This document shows, one piece after another, positions 13,242 through 21,800 of a stretch of DNA of 24,441 nt. The translations under genes were made by a program, and so were the position numbers. Each line of letters opens with the position of its first letter. Position 1 is the first letter of the stretch. Source of the DNA: an uncultured Eubacteriales bacterium (lineage in GTDB: Bacteria; Bacillota; Clostridia; Oscillospirales; CAG-272); contig URDS01000029.1 of assembly GCA_900546635.1 (NCBI GenBank), positions 1-24,441 on the forward strand, read 5' to 3'. Below the pieces are notes generated by a model. The model ran no database searches. It saw only the letters and a list, made by a program, of their open reading frames with translations, and was not told the origin of the DNA.

Positions 13242-13273
13242 TGTTTACAAGGCGGACATGCGCCGCCTTTTTT
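13242..13273 (+). repeat. Dispersed hairpin, family 2 (terminator-like copy)
   Basis: TGTTTACAAGGCGG, a 7-nt loop (ACATGCG) and CCGCC followed by six T. It has the same first arm and loop length as the copy at 11362, but the outer half of the second arm is replaced by a T-run, producing a minimal terminator on the plus strand. It lies in the leader of the leftward 556-aa gene. Confidence 0.7.
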
Positions 13274-13303
13274 CGCCGAAAAACTGCGGTTTTTCGACAA
13301 TCT
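13274..13303 (+). repeat. Dispersed palindromic repeat, family 1
   Basis: CGAAAAAC (13277-13284), loop TGCG, GTTTTTCG (13289-13296): a perfect 8-bp stem with a CGCCG lead and an ACAATCTG tail. It immediately follows the family-2 hairpin. Confidence 0.7.
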
Positions 13304-13319
13304 GTTTCTGCATAATGCT

Positions 13320-13348
13320 ATTATCACGCCGAGTCCTGCATTTGTCAA
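13320..13348 (-). promoter_or_regulatory. Promoter of the 556-aa gene
   Basis: On the minus strand TTGACA (13348-13343), a 17-bp spacer and GATAAT (13325-13320). The transcript would run through both repeat hairpins before reaching the gene at 13173. Confidence 0.7.
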
Positions 13349-13463
13349 TCGTTTCCTTTGAAATTCCGACTGCCCAAGGATCCGGAAATTGAAGTTGAAT
13401 CGGATAGTACGGCGCAAAAATGGCAACCATACTATAGAAACTGTAATAACAGGAGGATTTTAC

Positions 13464-14060
13464 ATGGCAGTCGAATTTAAAAACAGCGAAACCAAACAAA
13501 ATCTGATGCGCGCATTCGCAGGCGAAAGTCAGGCGCGAAACCGCTATACCCTTGCCGCTTCCCAGGCAAAAAGCCAAAAGCTGCACGTGGTAGAGGCGAT
13601 TTTTAAATTTACGGCGGACCAGGAAAAGGAACACGCGGAGATTTTTTACAATCACCTCAAAGAGTGCGCAGGCGAGACCATCCATATTGACGGCGGATAC
13701 CCGGTCGATATTTCGCAGTCGGTTGTACAGCTGCTCCGGTACGCGCAGCACAACGAATACGAGGAACACGACGACGTGTACCGCGCATTCGGCGACAAGG
13801 CCAAGGAGGAGGGTTTTGCCAAAATTGCCGCGTCCTTTCACAGCATCGCCGAAATCGAAAAAACGCACGGAGACCGGTTCGGCCGCTTCGCCGACCTGCT
13901 CGAACAAAACAAGCTCTTCCTTTCGGATGTGGAATGCGGCTGGATGTGCCTCAATTGCGGCCATATCGCCAATACCAAAGGCGCGCCTGAAATATGCCCG
14001 GTGTGCAGTCACGATCAGGGCTTTTTCATCCGTCTTGAAATGGCGCCGTTTTGCGGCTGA
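13464..14060 (+). CDS. rbr: Rubrerythrin
   Basis: This 198-aa cytoplasmic non-haem iron protein reduces hydrogen peroxide and protects anaerobes from oxidants. The ferritin-like domain carries the di-iron ligands in FAGESQARNRY (about 16-26), DQEKEHAEIF (about 53-62, the ExxH motif), the EYEEHDD region and the late FHSIAEIEKTHGDRF (second ExxH). The C-terminal rubredoxin-type domain has MCLNCG and ICPVCS (two CxxC pairs for one iron). I chose the ATG at 13464 because AGGAGG lies 7 nt upstream and the protein begins MAVEFKNSETKQNLMRAFAG like other rubrerythrins; the open frame extends to 13389 without support. A TACTAT box near 13430 may be the -10 element, but no good -35 accompanies it, and I see no PerR-type box. 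Confidence 0.95.
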   Translation: MAVEFKNSETKQNLMRAFAGESQARNRYTLAASQAKSQKLHVVEAIFKFTADQEKEHAEIFYNHLKECAGETIHIDGGYPVDISQSVVQLLRYAQHNEYEEHDDVYRAFGDKAKEEGFAKIAASFHSIAEIEKTHGDRFGRFADLLEQNKLFLSDVECGWMCLNCGHIANTKGAPEICPVCSHDQGFFIRLEMAPFCG

Positions 14061-14083
14061 GCAAATTTTGTCTATCCGTTTCT

Positions 14084-14114
14084 GTATGGAAGGCGGCTGT
14101 GCCGCCTTCCATAC
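14084..14114. terminator. Perfect 13-bp hairpin, family-2-like, after rubrerythrin
   Basis: GTATGGAAGGCGG (14084-14096), loop CTGTG, CCGCCTTCCATAC (14102-14114). It shares the AAGGCGG/CCGCCTT core with the family-2 repeats, while the outer stem differs yet stays paired. There is no T-run, so it may be an mRNA 3'-stabilising structure. Confidence 0.7.
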
Positions 14115-14162
14115 GTCTTGCAGCCGTGAAAATGCGTGAAGCGTCTTGAATAGGCAAATACC

Positions 14163-14190
14163 CTGTCGGAAACCCTCCGGTTTTCCACGA
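14163..14190 (+). repeat. Dispersed palindromic repeat, family 1 (degenerate)
   Basis: CTGTCGGAAACC, then CTCC, GGTTTTCC and ACGACC. The GGAAACC/GGTTTTCC stem has one bulge. It lies about 50 bp after the family-2-like hairpin, in the same order and orientation as at 13242-13303. Confidence 0.45.
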
Positions 14191-14192
14191 CC

Positions 14193-14226
14193 AAAAAAGC
14201 TGCATACCTACCCTGCAGCTTTTTTT
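14193..14226. terminator. Bidirectional intrinsic terminator
   Basis: AAAAAAGCTGCA (14193-14204) and TGCAGCTTTTTTT (14214-14226) pair around a 9-nt loop. It separates the convergent rubrerythrin and flavodoxin-like genes. Confidence 0.92.
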
Positions 14227-14240
14227 ATACGCCATTTAAT

Positions 14241-14756
14241 TTAAGATTCGAGATCCATCCGATACCATTCATAAATGACCGCAAGATTGTAATCACACAC
14301 GCGGCTGCCGCCATGACGAAGCATGTCCAGCATCGCCTCTTCCTCCGCGCTTCTCTTCGGACGCTTGGACAAATCGGCGATCAGAAACGGAGACACCACC
14401 GCCATAATCAGTTTATAAATACCGCGCAGCTTTGTCTTGTCAAAACCGCCCTGCAGCAAAAAAACCGGTTCAATCGTATTCATGCCGTTCGCCTTGCGCA
14501 CTTTTGGAATCTGGGTATATGTATCGCCGATACCGACGCCGCACGGCATGGGAATTTCAAAGCGCTTCAGCGCGCTTCTGTATCCCATTATACGGCCGGC
14601 CATCAGCCACCCGAAATAAATAATCTCGATTCCACGCGATAATTCCCGCTTTGCCTGAGCATACGAATATACAGGCAGCCCGGTCTTTTCGCCGAGCATC
14701 TTTGCATATTCGGCAGCATAACCTGTATTGGAAGTATACACAATCGCCTCAATCAT
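14241..14756 (-). CDS. Flavodoxin-domain protein
   Basis: This 171-aa cytoplasmic protein probably binds FMN as an electron carrier or reductase component. The phosphate-binding loop of flavodoxins is clear near the N-terminus: YTSNTGYAAEYAKML (about residues 7-21). A second strand and loop follow at about 44-58 (IEIIYFGWLMAGRIM), comparable to the isoalloxazine-contacting region. The C-terminal half (FLIADLSKRPKRSAEEEAML) is charged and helical, similar to the protoporphyrinogen-oxidase-like flavodoxin subgroup. The ribosome-binding site is weak (AAAGG or GGAAAAG, neither ideally placed), unlike most genes here. Transcription probably starts at 15129-15157 after a leader of more than 350 nt. 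Confidence 0.85.
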   Translation of the reverse strand: MIEAIVYTSNTGYAAEYAKMLGEKTGLPVYSYAQAKRELSRGIEIIYFGWLMAGRIMGYRSALKRFEIPMPCGVGIGDTYTQIPKVRKANGMNTIEPVFLLQGGFDKTKLRGIYKLIMAVVSPFLIADLSKRPKRSAEEEAMLDMLRHGGSRVCDYNLAVIYEWYRMDLES

Positions 14757-15128
14757 TTTGCTTTTCCGAACCTTTCATAATTTTGTCGGCACACAAACTG
14801 CAACCAACGCAGCTGCGGCACCGCTGAAAATGAACGACATCCTATAAGCGACGCTTGATTGCCGGAAAAGAATCCGTAATTTACTTCGGCAAAATCTATT
14901 CGTTTCCGTACTGTCTATTTTTCGTATTGCCCGGCTGAAAAGCGCAAACAATTTTCCCAACGGGTTCGAAAACGCAAATCCAATACAATCCGATCTGCCA
15001 AAAGTTTTTCGTTTAGGCGCTCCGAACGAGAGATCCCTTTTGAAAAGCGCGTAATAAACAAATCTTCGACAAAAATCCCATATATTCCGCTTATTGAATT
15101 CCTTATTTTCCCAGCATGTACAATTACC
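14757..15128 (-). pseudogene. Leader of the flavodoxin gene with possible gene relics
   Basis: This stretch has no convincing intact gene. On the minus strand an open segment (about 15090-14915) reads IFVEDLFITRFSKGISRSER, then LNEKLLADRIVLDLRFRTRW. A second segment near 14855-14775 reads YRMSFIFSGAAAALVAVC, like the last helix of a membrane transporter. The first loosely resembles the C-terminal part of a TetR-family regulator, but no HTH is present and the frames are broken. It is AT-richer than its flanks. Either it is decayed coding DNA or an unusually long leader; I cannot decide. Confidence 0.25.
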
Positions 15129-15157
15129 ATTGTATACGTAAATGCCGAAAAGGTCAA
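15119..15157 (-). promoter_or_regulatory. Promoter with overlapping operator-like palindrome
   Basis: On the minus strand TTGACC (15157-15152), a 17-bp spacer and TACAAT (15134-15129). TACAAT-TACC-ATTGTA (15119-15134) is a perfect palindrome that overlaps the -10 box and reaches toward the start site, a classic repressor position. No dedicated regulator gene is found next to it. Confidence 0.65.
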
Positions 15158-15201
15158 TACATTTTATATACAATTCAAAATAAATCCATGCGTCTGGCGT
15201 G

Positions 15202-15242
15202 AAAAAAGTTGTCCCGGAGTTTGTACTTCGGGACAACTTTTT
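15202..15242 (-). terminator. Intrinsic terminator of the GH43-SBP operon
   Basis: AAAAAAGTTGTCCCG (15202-15216) pairs with CGGGACAACTTTTT (15229-15242). It is so close that it overlaps the stop codon of the solute-binding-protein gene. It is effective in both directions. Confidence 0.92.
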
Positions 15243-16716
15243 ACTTATTTTCAGCGGTCGGTTCGACACCGGCTGTTTTACGAAGCGCGCTCGAAATTAA
15301 ATCCAAAAACGTCTGTGCGGGAATCTCAAGCCTTGCATAGCGGCTCTGCCAGTCAAAGCTGCCGTCGTTGAGCATATAGATCAAATGCTTATTCAGGTTG
15401 GCGGGCTGATAGCAATATCCGAGATCGTAGGCGCGCGTTTCAAAGATAATGTCCAGCATCGCCGAGCTTTCCTCGTCGCGCGTGTACTGACCGTTCAGCG
15501 TTTTGTCATAGTAAGCGGGAATAATATACTCATGCGAATAGTAGCCGATCGCCTCTATGATCGCCGACGTGCGCTCCTCATTCTCTACCATCAGCGGCAC
15601 GCATAAATAGTTCATATAGAACGGCGCAACCGTATTGGCATATTCGGTCTGCTGCTCATTGTACAAAACATAGGGCAGAATGCCGTAATCGGTCTCCATA
15701 TCCCGAAATTCGCCGAGCTTGCCGATCGTCGTCATAAAGAAGAGCGCCTGATCTCCGCTGAAGATCGGAATATACTCTTTTTTCGCCGAGTTATGCTGAT
15801 ATTTCAGCGAGCTTTCGGGATCCATAACCATGTTGAAGAATTTCTCCAGCATATTATGCGTAACCTCGGTATTGATCGTCAGTTCATAATTCAGCGTATC
15901 GGGGTCGAGTGTGACCATCTTCTGACCGGCGGAGTTCACCACGCCGTACACCGCATCCACCCAGTACAGCGTGCCGTAAACATCGGTAACGCCGTCGCCG
16001 TTGGTATCATCCGTGACTTCCTTGGAGATGGAATACATCTTGTCGATCGTCCACTTATGCTCGTTGACAAGATCGTACAAATTTTCGACCTTATAGGTCT
16101 CGGCCAGCTTTTTGTTGAACGCGATGCAGTAGGTTTGATCCATCATGCTGATGCCGAAATCACCGGTCGTAAAGAACAGCGTACCGGCAAACTCAAATGC
16201 ATCATTCGCCTTTTCGTCATACCAGTCATTGTCCTGATCGAAATAGGGCAGTTGATTGAGGTCGGAGAGATACCCCTCATAGGCCAGCTGGCTGACGTCA
16301 TAGCCGGGAATCACGCACATGTCATAGTTGTAGTCGCCCGACATAGCTTCTTTTACAAGCACCCGATATGCTTCGGGAGACTGTTGATTGGCCGTCGTAT
16401 TCCTCTGGGAGGTGACAATCTTAATGCCGTAAAGATCCTGCACCGCCTTGTTTCGCCGCTCAACTGCGGAGTCAATCACCGTCGGATTCTCTTCATTGTA
16501 CAAAAAGTCATTCGTATTGACCGACCCGCGGCCGGCAGAAAGAATTTTGAACTCGTATCCGTCAAAGTTATATTCGGGAAGCTTATATTCCTCCTCCGTC
16601 ACGACGGTTGTGTCCGAGGATACATCCCCCGTATTGTCCGGTTCGGTTTTGCCGCATGCGGCAAACGGCAGACACATTGCCAGAATCAGCAGCGCGGCGA
16701 GCAATTTTTTACACAT
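15241..16716 (-). CDS. Extracellular solute-binding lipoprotein (carbohydrate-type ABC transporter)
   Basis: A 491-aa lipoprotein, probably an oligosaccharide receptor. The signal peptide (MCKKLLAALLILAMCLPFAAC) ends in the lipobox FAAC (lipidated Cys21), followed by a Ser/Thr/Asp linker. The mature part starts EYNFDGYEFKILSAGRG and contains DIDs typical of large clostridial solute-binding proteins: NKAVQDLYGIKIV, YDMCVIPGYDVSQLA, and a calcium-loop-like DDTNGDGVTDVYG at about 238-250. AAGGAGG precedes the ATG. It lies 91 bp after the GH43 gene in the same direction and probably shares its transcript. No permease or ATPase gene is in the window, so the transport partner must be elsewhere, or the protein acts only as a sensor/scavenger. 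Confidence 0.88.
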   Translation of the reverse strand: MCKKLLAALLILAMCLPFAACGKTEPDNTGDVSSDTTVVTEEEYKLPEYNFDGYEFKILSAGRGSVNTNDFLYNEENPTVIDSAVERRNKAVQDLYGIKIVTSQRNTTANQQSPEAYRVLVKEAMSGDYNYDMCVIPGYDVSQLAYEGYLSDLNQLPYFDQDNDWYDEKANDAFEFAGTLFFTTGDFGISMMDQTYCIAFNKKLAETYKVENLYDLVNEHKWTIDKMYSISKEVTDDTNGDGVTDVYGTLYWVDAVYGVVNSAGQKMVTLDPDTLNYELTINTEVTHNMLEKFFNMVMDPESSLKYQHNSAKKEYIPIFSGDQALFFMTTIGKLGEFRDMETDYGILPYVLYNEQQTEYANTVAPFYMNYLCVPLMVENEERTSAIIEAIGYYSHEYIIPAYYDKTLNGQYTRDEESSAMLDIIFETRAYDLGYCYQPANLNKHLIYMLNDGSFDWQSRYARLEIPAQTFLDLISSALRKTAGVEPTAENK

Positions 16717-16807
16717 AAATCAATGCCTCCTTCATATCCGAAAATAAGCCGGCATACCGGCAAGCCGCCATGACTCGCCGGAACGCCAAGCTGCAGAACA
16801 TGATCCG

Positions 16808-18277
16808 TTAAATCAGTTTTTCCTGCGGCGTACCCGTGGGTCCGTGCACCACGATAACGTCCGGTCCCTCTTCCATTTCCACAAACTTCATCGGGTCATA
16901 GCAGATATGGCGGGGAGAAATTTCGGTCGTGCTGAAATGCTGATGATAGAACATGATATACCGTCCGTCGGCCGTGCGCGTATACACCGAGTCGCCCGTA
17001 CCGCGGGTAAATCCGGTCGCGCGGAGAATCGGGTTGTATTTATACTTTCTGTAGGGTCCGAGCGGCTTTTCCGCAATGGCAAAACCCTCGCCGTAATCGC
17101 CCTTGTAATGCGATCCGGCATAGATCATGTAATAAAGCCCTTTGTGCTTCATAATGACGCCGCCCTCAACGATGCGCGCATAATCGCATTCCCACGGTTC
17201 GGTCGGCACCATGATCTTGACCAGGGTATCGTCGAGCGGCGTGACGATGCCGTCCTCCATTTTGACTTCATACGCCCAGATCTCGTTGCCGTTGTTAAAA
17301 CGGACAACCGTGATATAGGTTCTTCCGTCCTCGTCCACGAACGGATGTCCGCCGATTTCCTGCACATCCTCATGCAGAGGCTTCATCGTTTTGGACTTGA
17401 ACGGACCGAGCGGCGACGCGCTGGACGCAAACGCGACCTGCGCACGGCGCTTGCCGCGCTCATCGGGCGCGGTATGCGAAGCATAAAACATATAAAACAT
17501 GCCGTCTTTGTAAATGACGTTCGGGCTCATATACTCATTGTTGCCCCAGCCGTCCTTGCCGTGGAACACCACCACAGGCTCCGACCAGTGAATCAAATCC
17601 TCGGAGGTATAGCACTGGAACAGGGACATATCCTGCGTATCGGTAAAGTAGAGATAGTACATGCCGTCGTAGAACAAAATATCCGGGTCCGCGCCGTATA
17701 CAACCGGGTTTTTATAGAAATTGTCCTTGTCAAAAACCGGCGTCTCGCCGATTTCGCTGACCGAAACCCCGCGGAACTGCGCCGCGCCGTCGCCGAGGTT
17801 CAGGCCGATAACGCCGCGCGGGAAGTGGGAAAGCTCAATATCAAATTTGGGATAGGGATCGGTTTCGGTAACAAAGTTGTTGAACCAGATTTTTGCATAT
17901 GTACCCCGCATCTCCACACGGATCTTATACCACTGATCTTTTCCGAACGGATAGCGCATGGAACCGAGCACGCGGTTATCCCGGTCGCCGCCGTTGACCT
18001 TGGTCAGCTTGACCGAGCAGTCGGCCGCGTTGACGGAGAGGTAATAGCCCGCGATCCAGGCAACGCCGTTTTTGCCCTGCGCGCGGAAATAAACGCCCGC
18101 TTCACCGTCCTGCACCAGTTTGATTTCGCATTCAAAAGCGAAATTTTTCGGCGCCTGTTCCTTAGAAAACAAAATTGCGCGATGCTCCGGAACCGGGAAA
18201 AGCGCATCGCCGGCCTGCGCCGTAAAAACGCCGTCCTTTTCATCGACTTTGGCGCCGAGGTTGATCCATTCCATCAT
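16808..18277 (-). CDS. Glycoside hydrolase family 43-like protein with N-terminal jelly-roll domain
   Basis: This 489-aa protein lacks a signal peptide, so it should act in the cytoplasm, probably on arabinose- or xylose-containing oligosaccharides. Residues about 1-175 form a concanavalin-like/DUF1080-type beta-sandwich (FAFECEIKLVQDGEAGVYFR; YKIRVEMRGTYAKIWFNN). Residues about 185-480 form the five-blade propeller: YGADPDILFYDGMYYLYFTD with the general base Asp197, and IVEGGVIMKHKGLYYMIYAG with the general acid Glu371. The segment that often carries the pKa-modulating Asp reads EIGGHPFVDEDG, with Gly309 where IDxHxF is frequent, so activity deserves checking. AAGGAG precedes the ATG at 18277 (a second ATG follows immediately). 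A promoter lies at 18397-18425. Confidence 0.9.
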   Translation of the reverse strand: MMEWINLGAKVDEKDGVFTAQAGDALFPVPEHRAILFSKEQAPKNFAFECEIKLVQDGEAGVYFRAQGKNGVAWIAGYYLSVNAADCSVKLTKVNGGDRDNRVLGSMRYPFGKDQWYKIRVEMRGTYAKIWFNNFVTETDPYPKFDIELSHFPRGVIGLNLGDGAAQFRGVSVSEIGETPVFDKDNFYKNPVVYGADPDILFYDGMYYLYFTDTQDMSLFQCYTSEDLIHWSEPVVVFHGKDGWGNNEYMSPNVIYKDGMFYMFYASHTAPDERGKRRAQVAFASSASPLGPFKSKTMKPLHEDVQEIGGHPFVDEDGRTYITVVRFNNGNEIWAYEVKMEDGIVTPLDDTLVKIMVPTEPWECDYARIVEGGVIMKHKGLYYMIYAGSHYKGDYGEGFAIAEKPLGPYRKYKYNPILRATGFTRGTGDSVYTRTADGRYIMFYHQHFSTTEISPRHICYDPMKFVEMEEGPDVIVVHGPTGTPQEKLI

Positions 18278-18396
18278 ACATTCTCCTTGCTGAAAGTATA
18301 AAATTTCTGTTTTTTCCCCGCGCGGGAAGTCCCGCTTCGGGAAAACGTGCGCGCAAGATTGACAAAGCCAAACAGACGCGCCCTGACTTTACCTAT

Positions 18397-18425
18397 AGAA
18401 TACCCGCACAAGCAAAAATAGTCAA
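18397..18425 (-). promoter_or_regulatory. Promoter of the GH43-SBP operon
   Basis: On the minus strand TTGACT (18425-18420), a 17-bp spacer and TATTCT (18402-18397). I see no clear catabolite-response (cre) element around it. Confidence 0.68.
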
Positions 18426-18465
18426 TGTTAAAACATTTGCTTTTTGTTCAAAAAATCCATCTGTT

Positions 18466-18477
18466 TTGTGCAAAAAT
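18466..18477. promoter_or_regulatory. Shared 12-bp motif, candidate operator
   Basis: TTGTGCAAAAAT here is identical, in reverse complement, to 22981-22992 in the promoter of the 1369-aa gene. It lies about 40 bp upstream of the GH43 -35 box. AT-rich 12-mers recur by chance in a window of this size, so the call rests on the placement only. Confidence 0.3.
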
Positions 18478-18632
18478 ATTGCATCGGTCAAATCAGGCGG
18501 GATGTTTTCAAGCAAATAGTACAAAATTTAACCGGCGGTGAAAAAAATCGCACGATTGGAGACGAAAAACGGAGGTCAGATATAAAAATCAACTTAGTCT
18601 GTCGCGAACATAAGAATTGCAAAGAAACAAAA

Positions 18633-18678
18633 TATAAAAAGCGGGGTTCAACACGCGATGCACTGCGTGTTGAACCCC
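18633..18678 (-). terminator. Intrinsic terminator of the giant surface-protein gene
   Basis: GGGGTTCAACACGC (18643-18656) and GCGTGTTGAACCCC (18665-18678) form a perfect 14-bp stem. On the minus strand it is followed by GCTTTTTATATTTTG. It lies about 145 bp downstream of the stop codon at 18823; the spacer holds only GC-rich hairpins (for example GCGCCGCC/GGCGGCGC near 18699-18715). Confidence 0.85.
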
Positions 18679-18822
18679 TGCCTTTTCGCGCGCAAGCGCC
18701 GCCGGGCGGCGCAAAACGCGGATTTTTCACCGATCAGCTGCACGAGTCTGCGCGTACAATTTACTGTCGCAAAAAAGTATCTGCGCACAAAATCCCCGTG
18801 CCTGCATAAATCTGTCCGGCCG

Positions 18823-21800
18823 TCAGGACGGCATTTGCAGATTAACCGTCTCCCATTTTGCAAACAGCGTCATATCGCCGCGCACCGGCGCCGTAAAATC
18901 ATACGGTGTCTGATACCGCGCGTCCGCGTACCAGCCCGCAAAGCGGAAACCGAGCTTGACGGGATTTTCCGGCGCTGTGACCGTTTTGCCCTTCTGCACG
19001 GTCTGCGACCCGATTTTGGCCGCGCCGACCGTGTCAAAACGAACGGTATAGTTTCCCTTGTTCCTACCGATCACAAGCGCGATCAGGTTGCGGTTGCCCT
19101 CCTTATCGGGCAGCGCGGGGATCGGTCTGGTTTCTGTGAAACCGCAAACGGCGCAGATGCGCGCCTCTTCTCCGGCTGCGCCCGGTTTGACGGGTTTGGT
19201 TTCGGCCCACTCGCCGAAAGAATGTCCCGCGGGAATCGGCTCCGTATAGGAATACGCGCAGTCTGTGCAGGTAAAAGTCTTTTCTCCCGGCTCTGTGCAG
19301 CTTTTTGGAACCGTGATGGATTCAACCATGTCTGCATGATTGCACCGCGCAAATTCCGCGTAAATCGTATGGTTTTCCGAAAGATCGGTAAACGCATACC
19401 GCTCCACCGCGCCCACCGAAATTCCGTCAACTTTTACATCGCAGAGAACATATCCCGCCTCTGCCGAAATCGTATAGGCAATATCCCCGCCGACAACCGC
19501 TTGTGTTACGCCGGCCGGCGCAATGCCCCCGCCCGCCGACGCCGCAGCCGTCACGGTTACAAAACGCTCCGCAACGTCCTCGGTCAAAACCGCCGTCGCC
19601 GTGCCCGCAAGCGTGACCGAGCGTTTTCCCGTAAACGTAAGATGGTCGGCTCCGCGCGAACCGCCGCTGATTTCATAAAAACTGCCGCTGTTGACTTCAA
19701 CGTCGGAATCAAGCGCCGTCAGTCCGTACAACTCGCCGACATATTCTTCAAGGCAAAGTCCGCTGTCCGCAAGCGCCTCTGCGTGCTCGGCGCCGACATA
19801 GCGGAAATGCCATGCTTCATAGATAAATCCGGTCTGCGCGACCTTGTCCTTTAAAAATCTGAGAACAAACCCGTATTTCGGCCCGTTTTCAACCAGCCAG
19901 GCCCATTCGGCCGTCTCGTCATAGTGATGATGATTCAGACCGCCGTAGCTGAGCGTATTGTCATAAATATCCACCGCATAGCCGAGACGATGCTCCGAGC
20001 CGTAAGGCAGACCGCAGGATTGGTTGACATAATGAAACGCCGATTCAAAACCGCAACCCGCCTTGCGTCGTCTGGAACCGACCGCGTTTGTAAAGAGCGC
20101 ATACTGACGCAGATAGGTTCTGGAAGCATCGCTCATATAGGGCGTCTTCAACCCTGCCGCTTCCATGGCCGTAATCATGTCGTCAAACGCCGCTGCCGCC
20201 TCGGCGCGAAGCGTATACGTCGTGTTCGTGTTTGTATGCTTGGTCACAACTGCGGAATCGGGCAGGCTGTCCTCGGTATACGGAAGAATGCTTGTGCAAA
20301 TGCGCAAAGTCTCCTCGGCGATTTCAAGACCCACCAGATCATTGTACCGGAAATACTGATAACCGCCGAGAAGCGTAAGCTTGTAGTGATCTTCCGCGTA
20401 ATTTTTCAGCATTTCGCAGTCCGATCCGAAAACGACCCTGTGATAACGCGCGGCTATCGTCGTGGCCAAAGTATGCTCGGCGTCAAAAACGATATGATCG
20501 AAAATCACATCGCCCGACATTCGGTAGTGTACGTCTCCGTCAAAAACGAACTTTGCGCCGGCGGCGCGGTAATCCACCCCGCCGTACTGCGAAGTAACCG
20601 TGACCGTACCGCTGTGTACCGGCTCCTGGAAGCACATGGGTTCATTTTTGATCCTGAATTCATGATTGGGAACCAGCGTATATTTTCCCACCAGAACGAC
20701 GGTTCCGCCCGCCCGGACGGCTTTGAGCGCCGCCTCGTAGTCCGCCGTCGGATAGGCGGGACTCCTGCCGTCGCCGAAGCCGCCGTCCGCCAAAAATACG
20801 ACATCCTCCGCAACCCTTGCGGGCATTTCGTCTGCATTTACATATTCCGTATGCCCGCAGACCGAGCAGGAATGAATCTGTACGTCCTTATCAAACGGAT
20901 TTGGGTACGCGACGCCGAAATCATGGGTATTCTCATACGCGCAGACCGTTTCCACGCAGTCAAAAAGCGCAAGCTCGGCGAGGAAAACCACGCCGTCCGC
21001 AACCGCGCGCGGGTCATAGATCAGCCGCTTGCTGCCGGCTACAGCGTACAGGGGCACACTGTCAAACTCCCATATGTCTCCCCCGTCTACATAAATATTG
21101 ACATCCCCGGTCATGGTGTTGGTCGTCTCCGAACCGCCGGTATACAGATTTTCAATCACGGCGTCACCGCCGAGACAGAGGTTTGCGCCCGCAGCAACCG
21201 AACCGCCGCTCACCGCGCCGAGAAACACGTACCGGATATGCGCGGTTCCGTCCACCGTGACGCTTGCCGTTCCCGTATGTACACGCGCGCCGCTGTAGCG
21301 CGAAAACGCGACCACCCGGCTGACTTTGCCGCTGTGAATGACGATACACGGATCATCCGCATACGCCGCCTGCGCGTTTTCGCCCTTGTTATGGCCGCCC
21401 ACGATATACAGGCCGTTTGCGTCCACGGTATCGTCATAGTTTACACGCATCCCGTCGCCGAAAACCAGCTTGTTGAAGCCGGCGCTGATTACGCCCGTCG
21501 TCGCAATGTCAATGGTCAGATTTTCAAAATGCATCTCGCTCCCAAGCGTAAAATTGGCCGAACCCGCATACACAAGCTTCGCGCCCAAGTTGCGGTAATC
21601 GGTTCCGCCGTATACCGACGTTACCGCAACCGGCGCGCCGCATACGGGCGCGGAAAAGGATGTCATTGTCACTTCGCCGCAGACGATAATTGTTCCGCCC
21701 GCGGGGAGCAAAGAAAATGCCGCCGCAAAGCTGTCGCCATCAAAAGCAAATACCGCGTCCTTGCCGCAATCCGCGCGCGCCGTAAGCGCGCCCGCGGCCG

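Larger units (their letters stand above)
18278..18632. other. Gene-free leader and upstream region of the GH43 operon
   Basis: It holds the GH43 promoter (18397-18425), a leader of about 110 nt with overlapping GC-rich palindromes (CCCGCGCGGG and CCCGCTTCGGG, 18317-18343), and the 12-bp motif at 18466-18477 shared with the promoter of the giant surface protein. An AT-rich plus-strand open frame across 18444-18809 has no ribosome-binding site or family resemblance and is not called. Confidence 0.55.

Noticed and set aside
18444..18809. Plus-strand 121-aa frame upstream of the GH43 gene
   Set aside because: No ribosome-binding site; it crosses the perfect 14-bp terminator hairpin and resembles no family.
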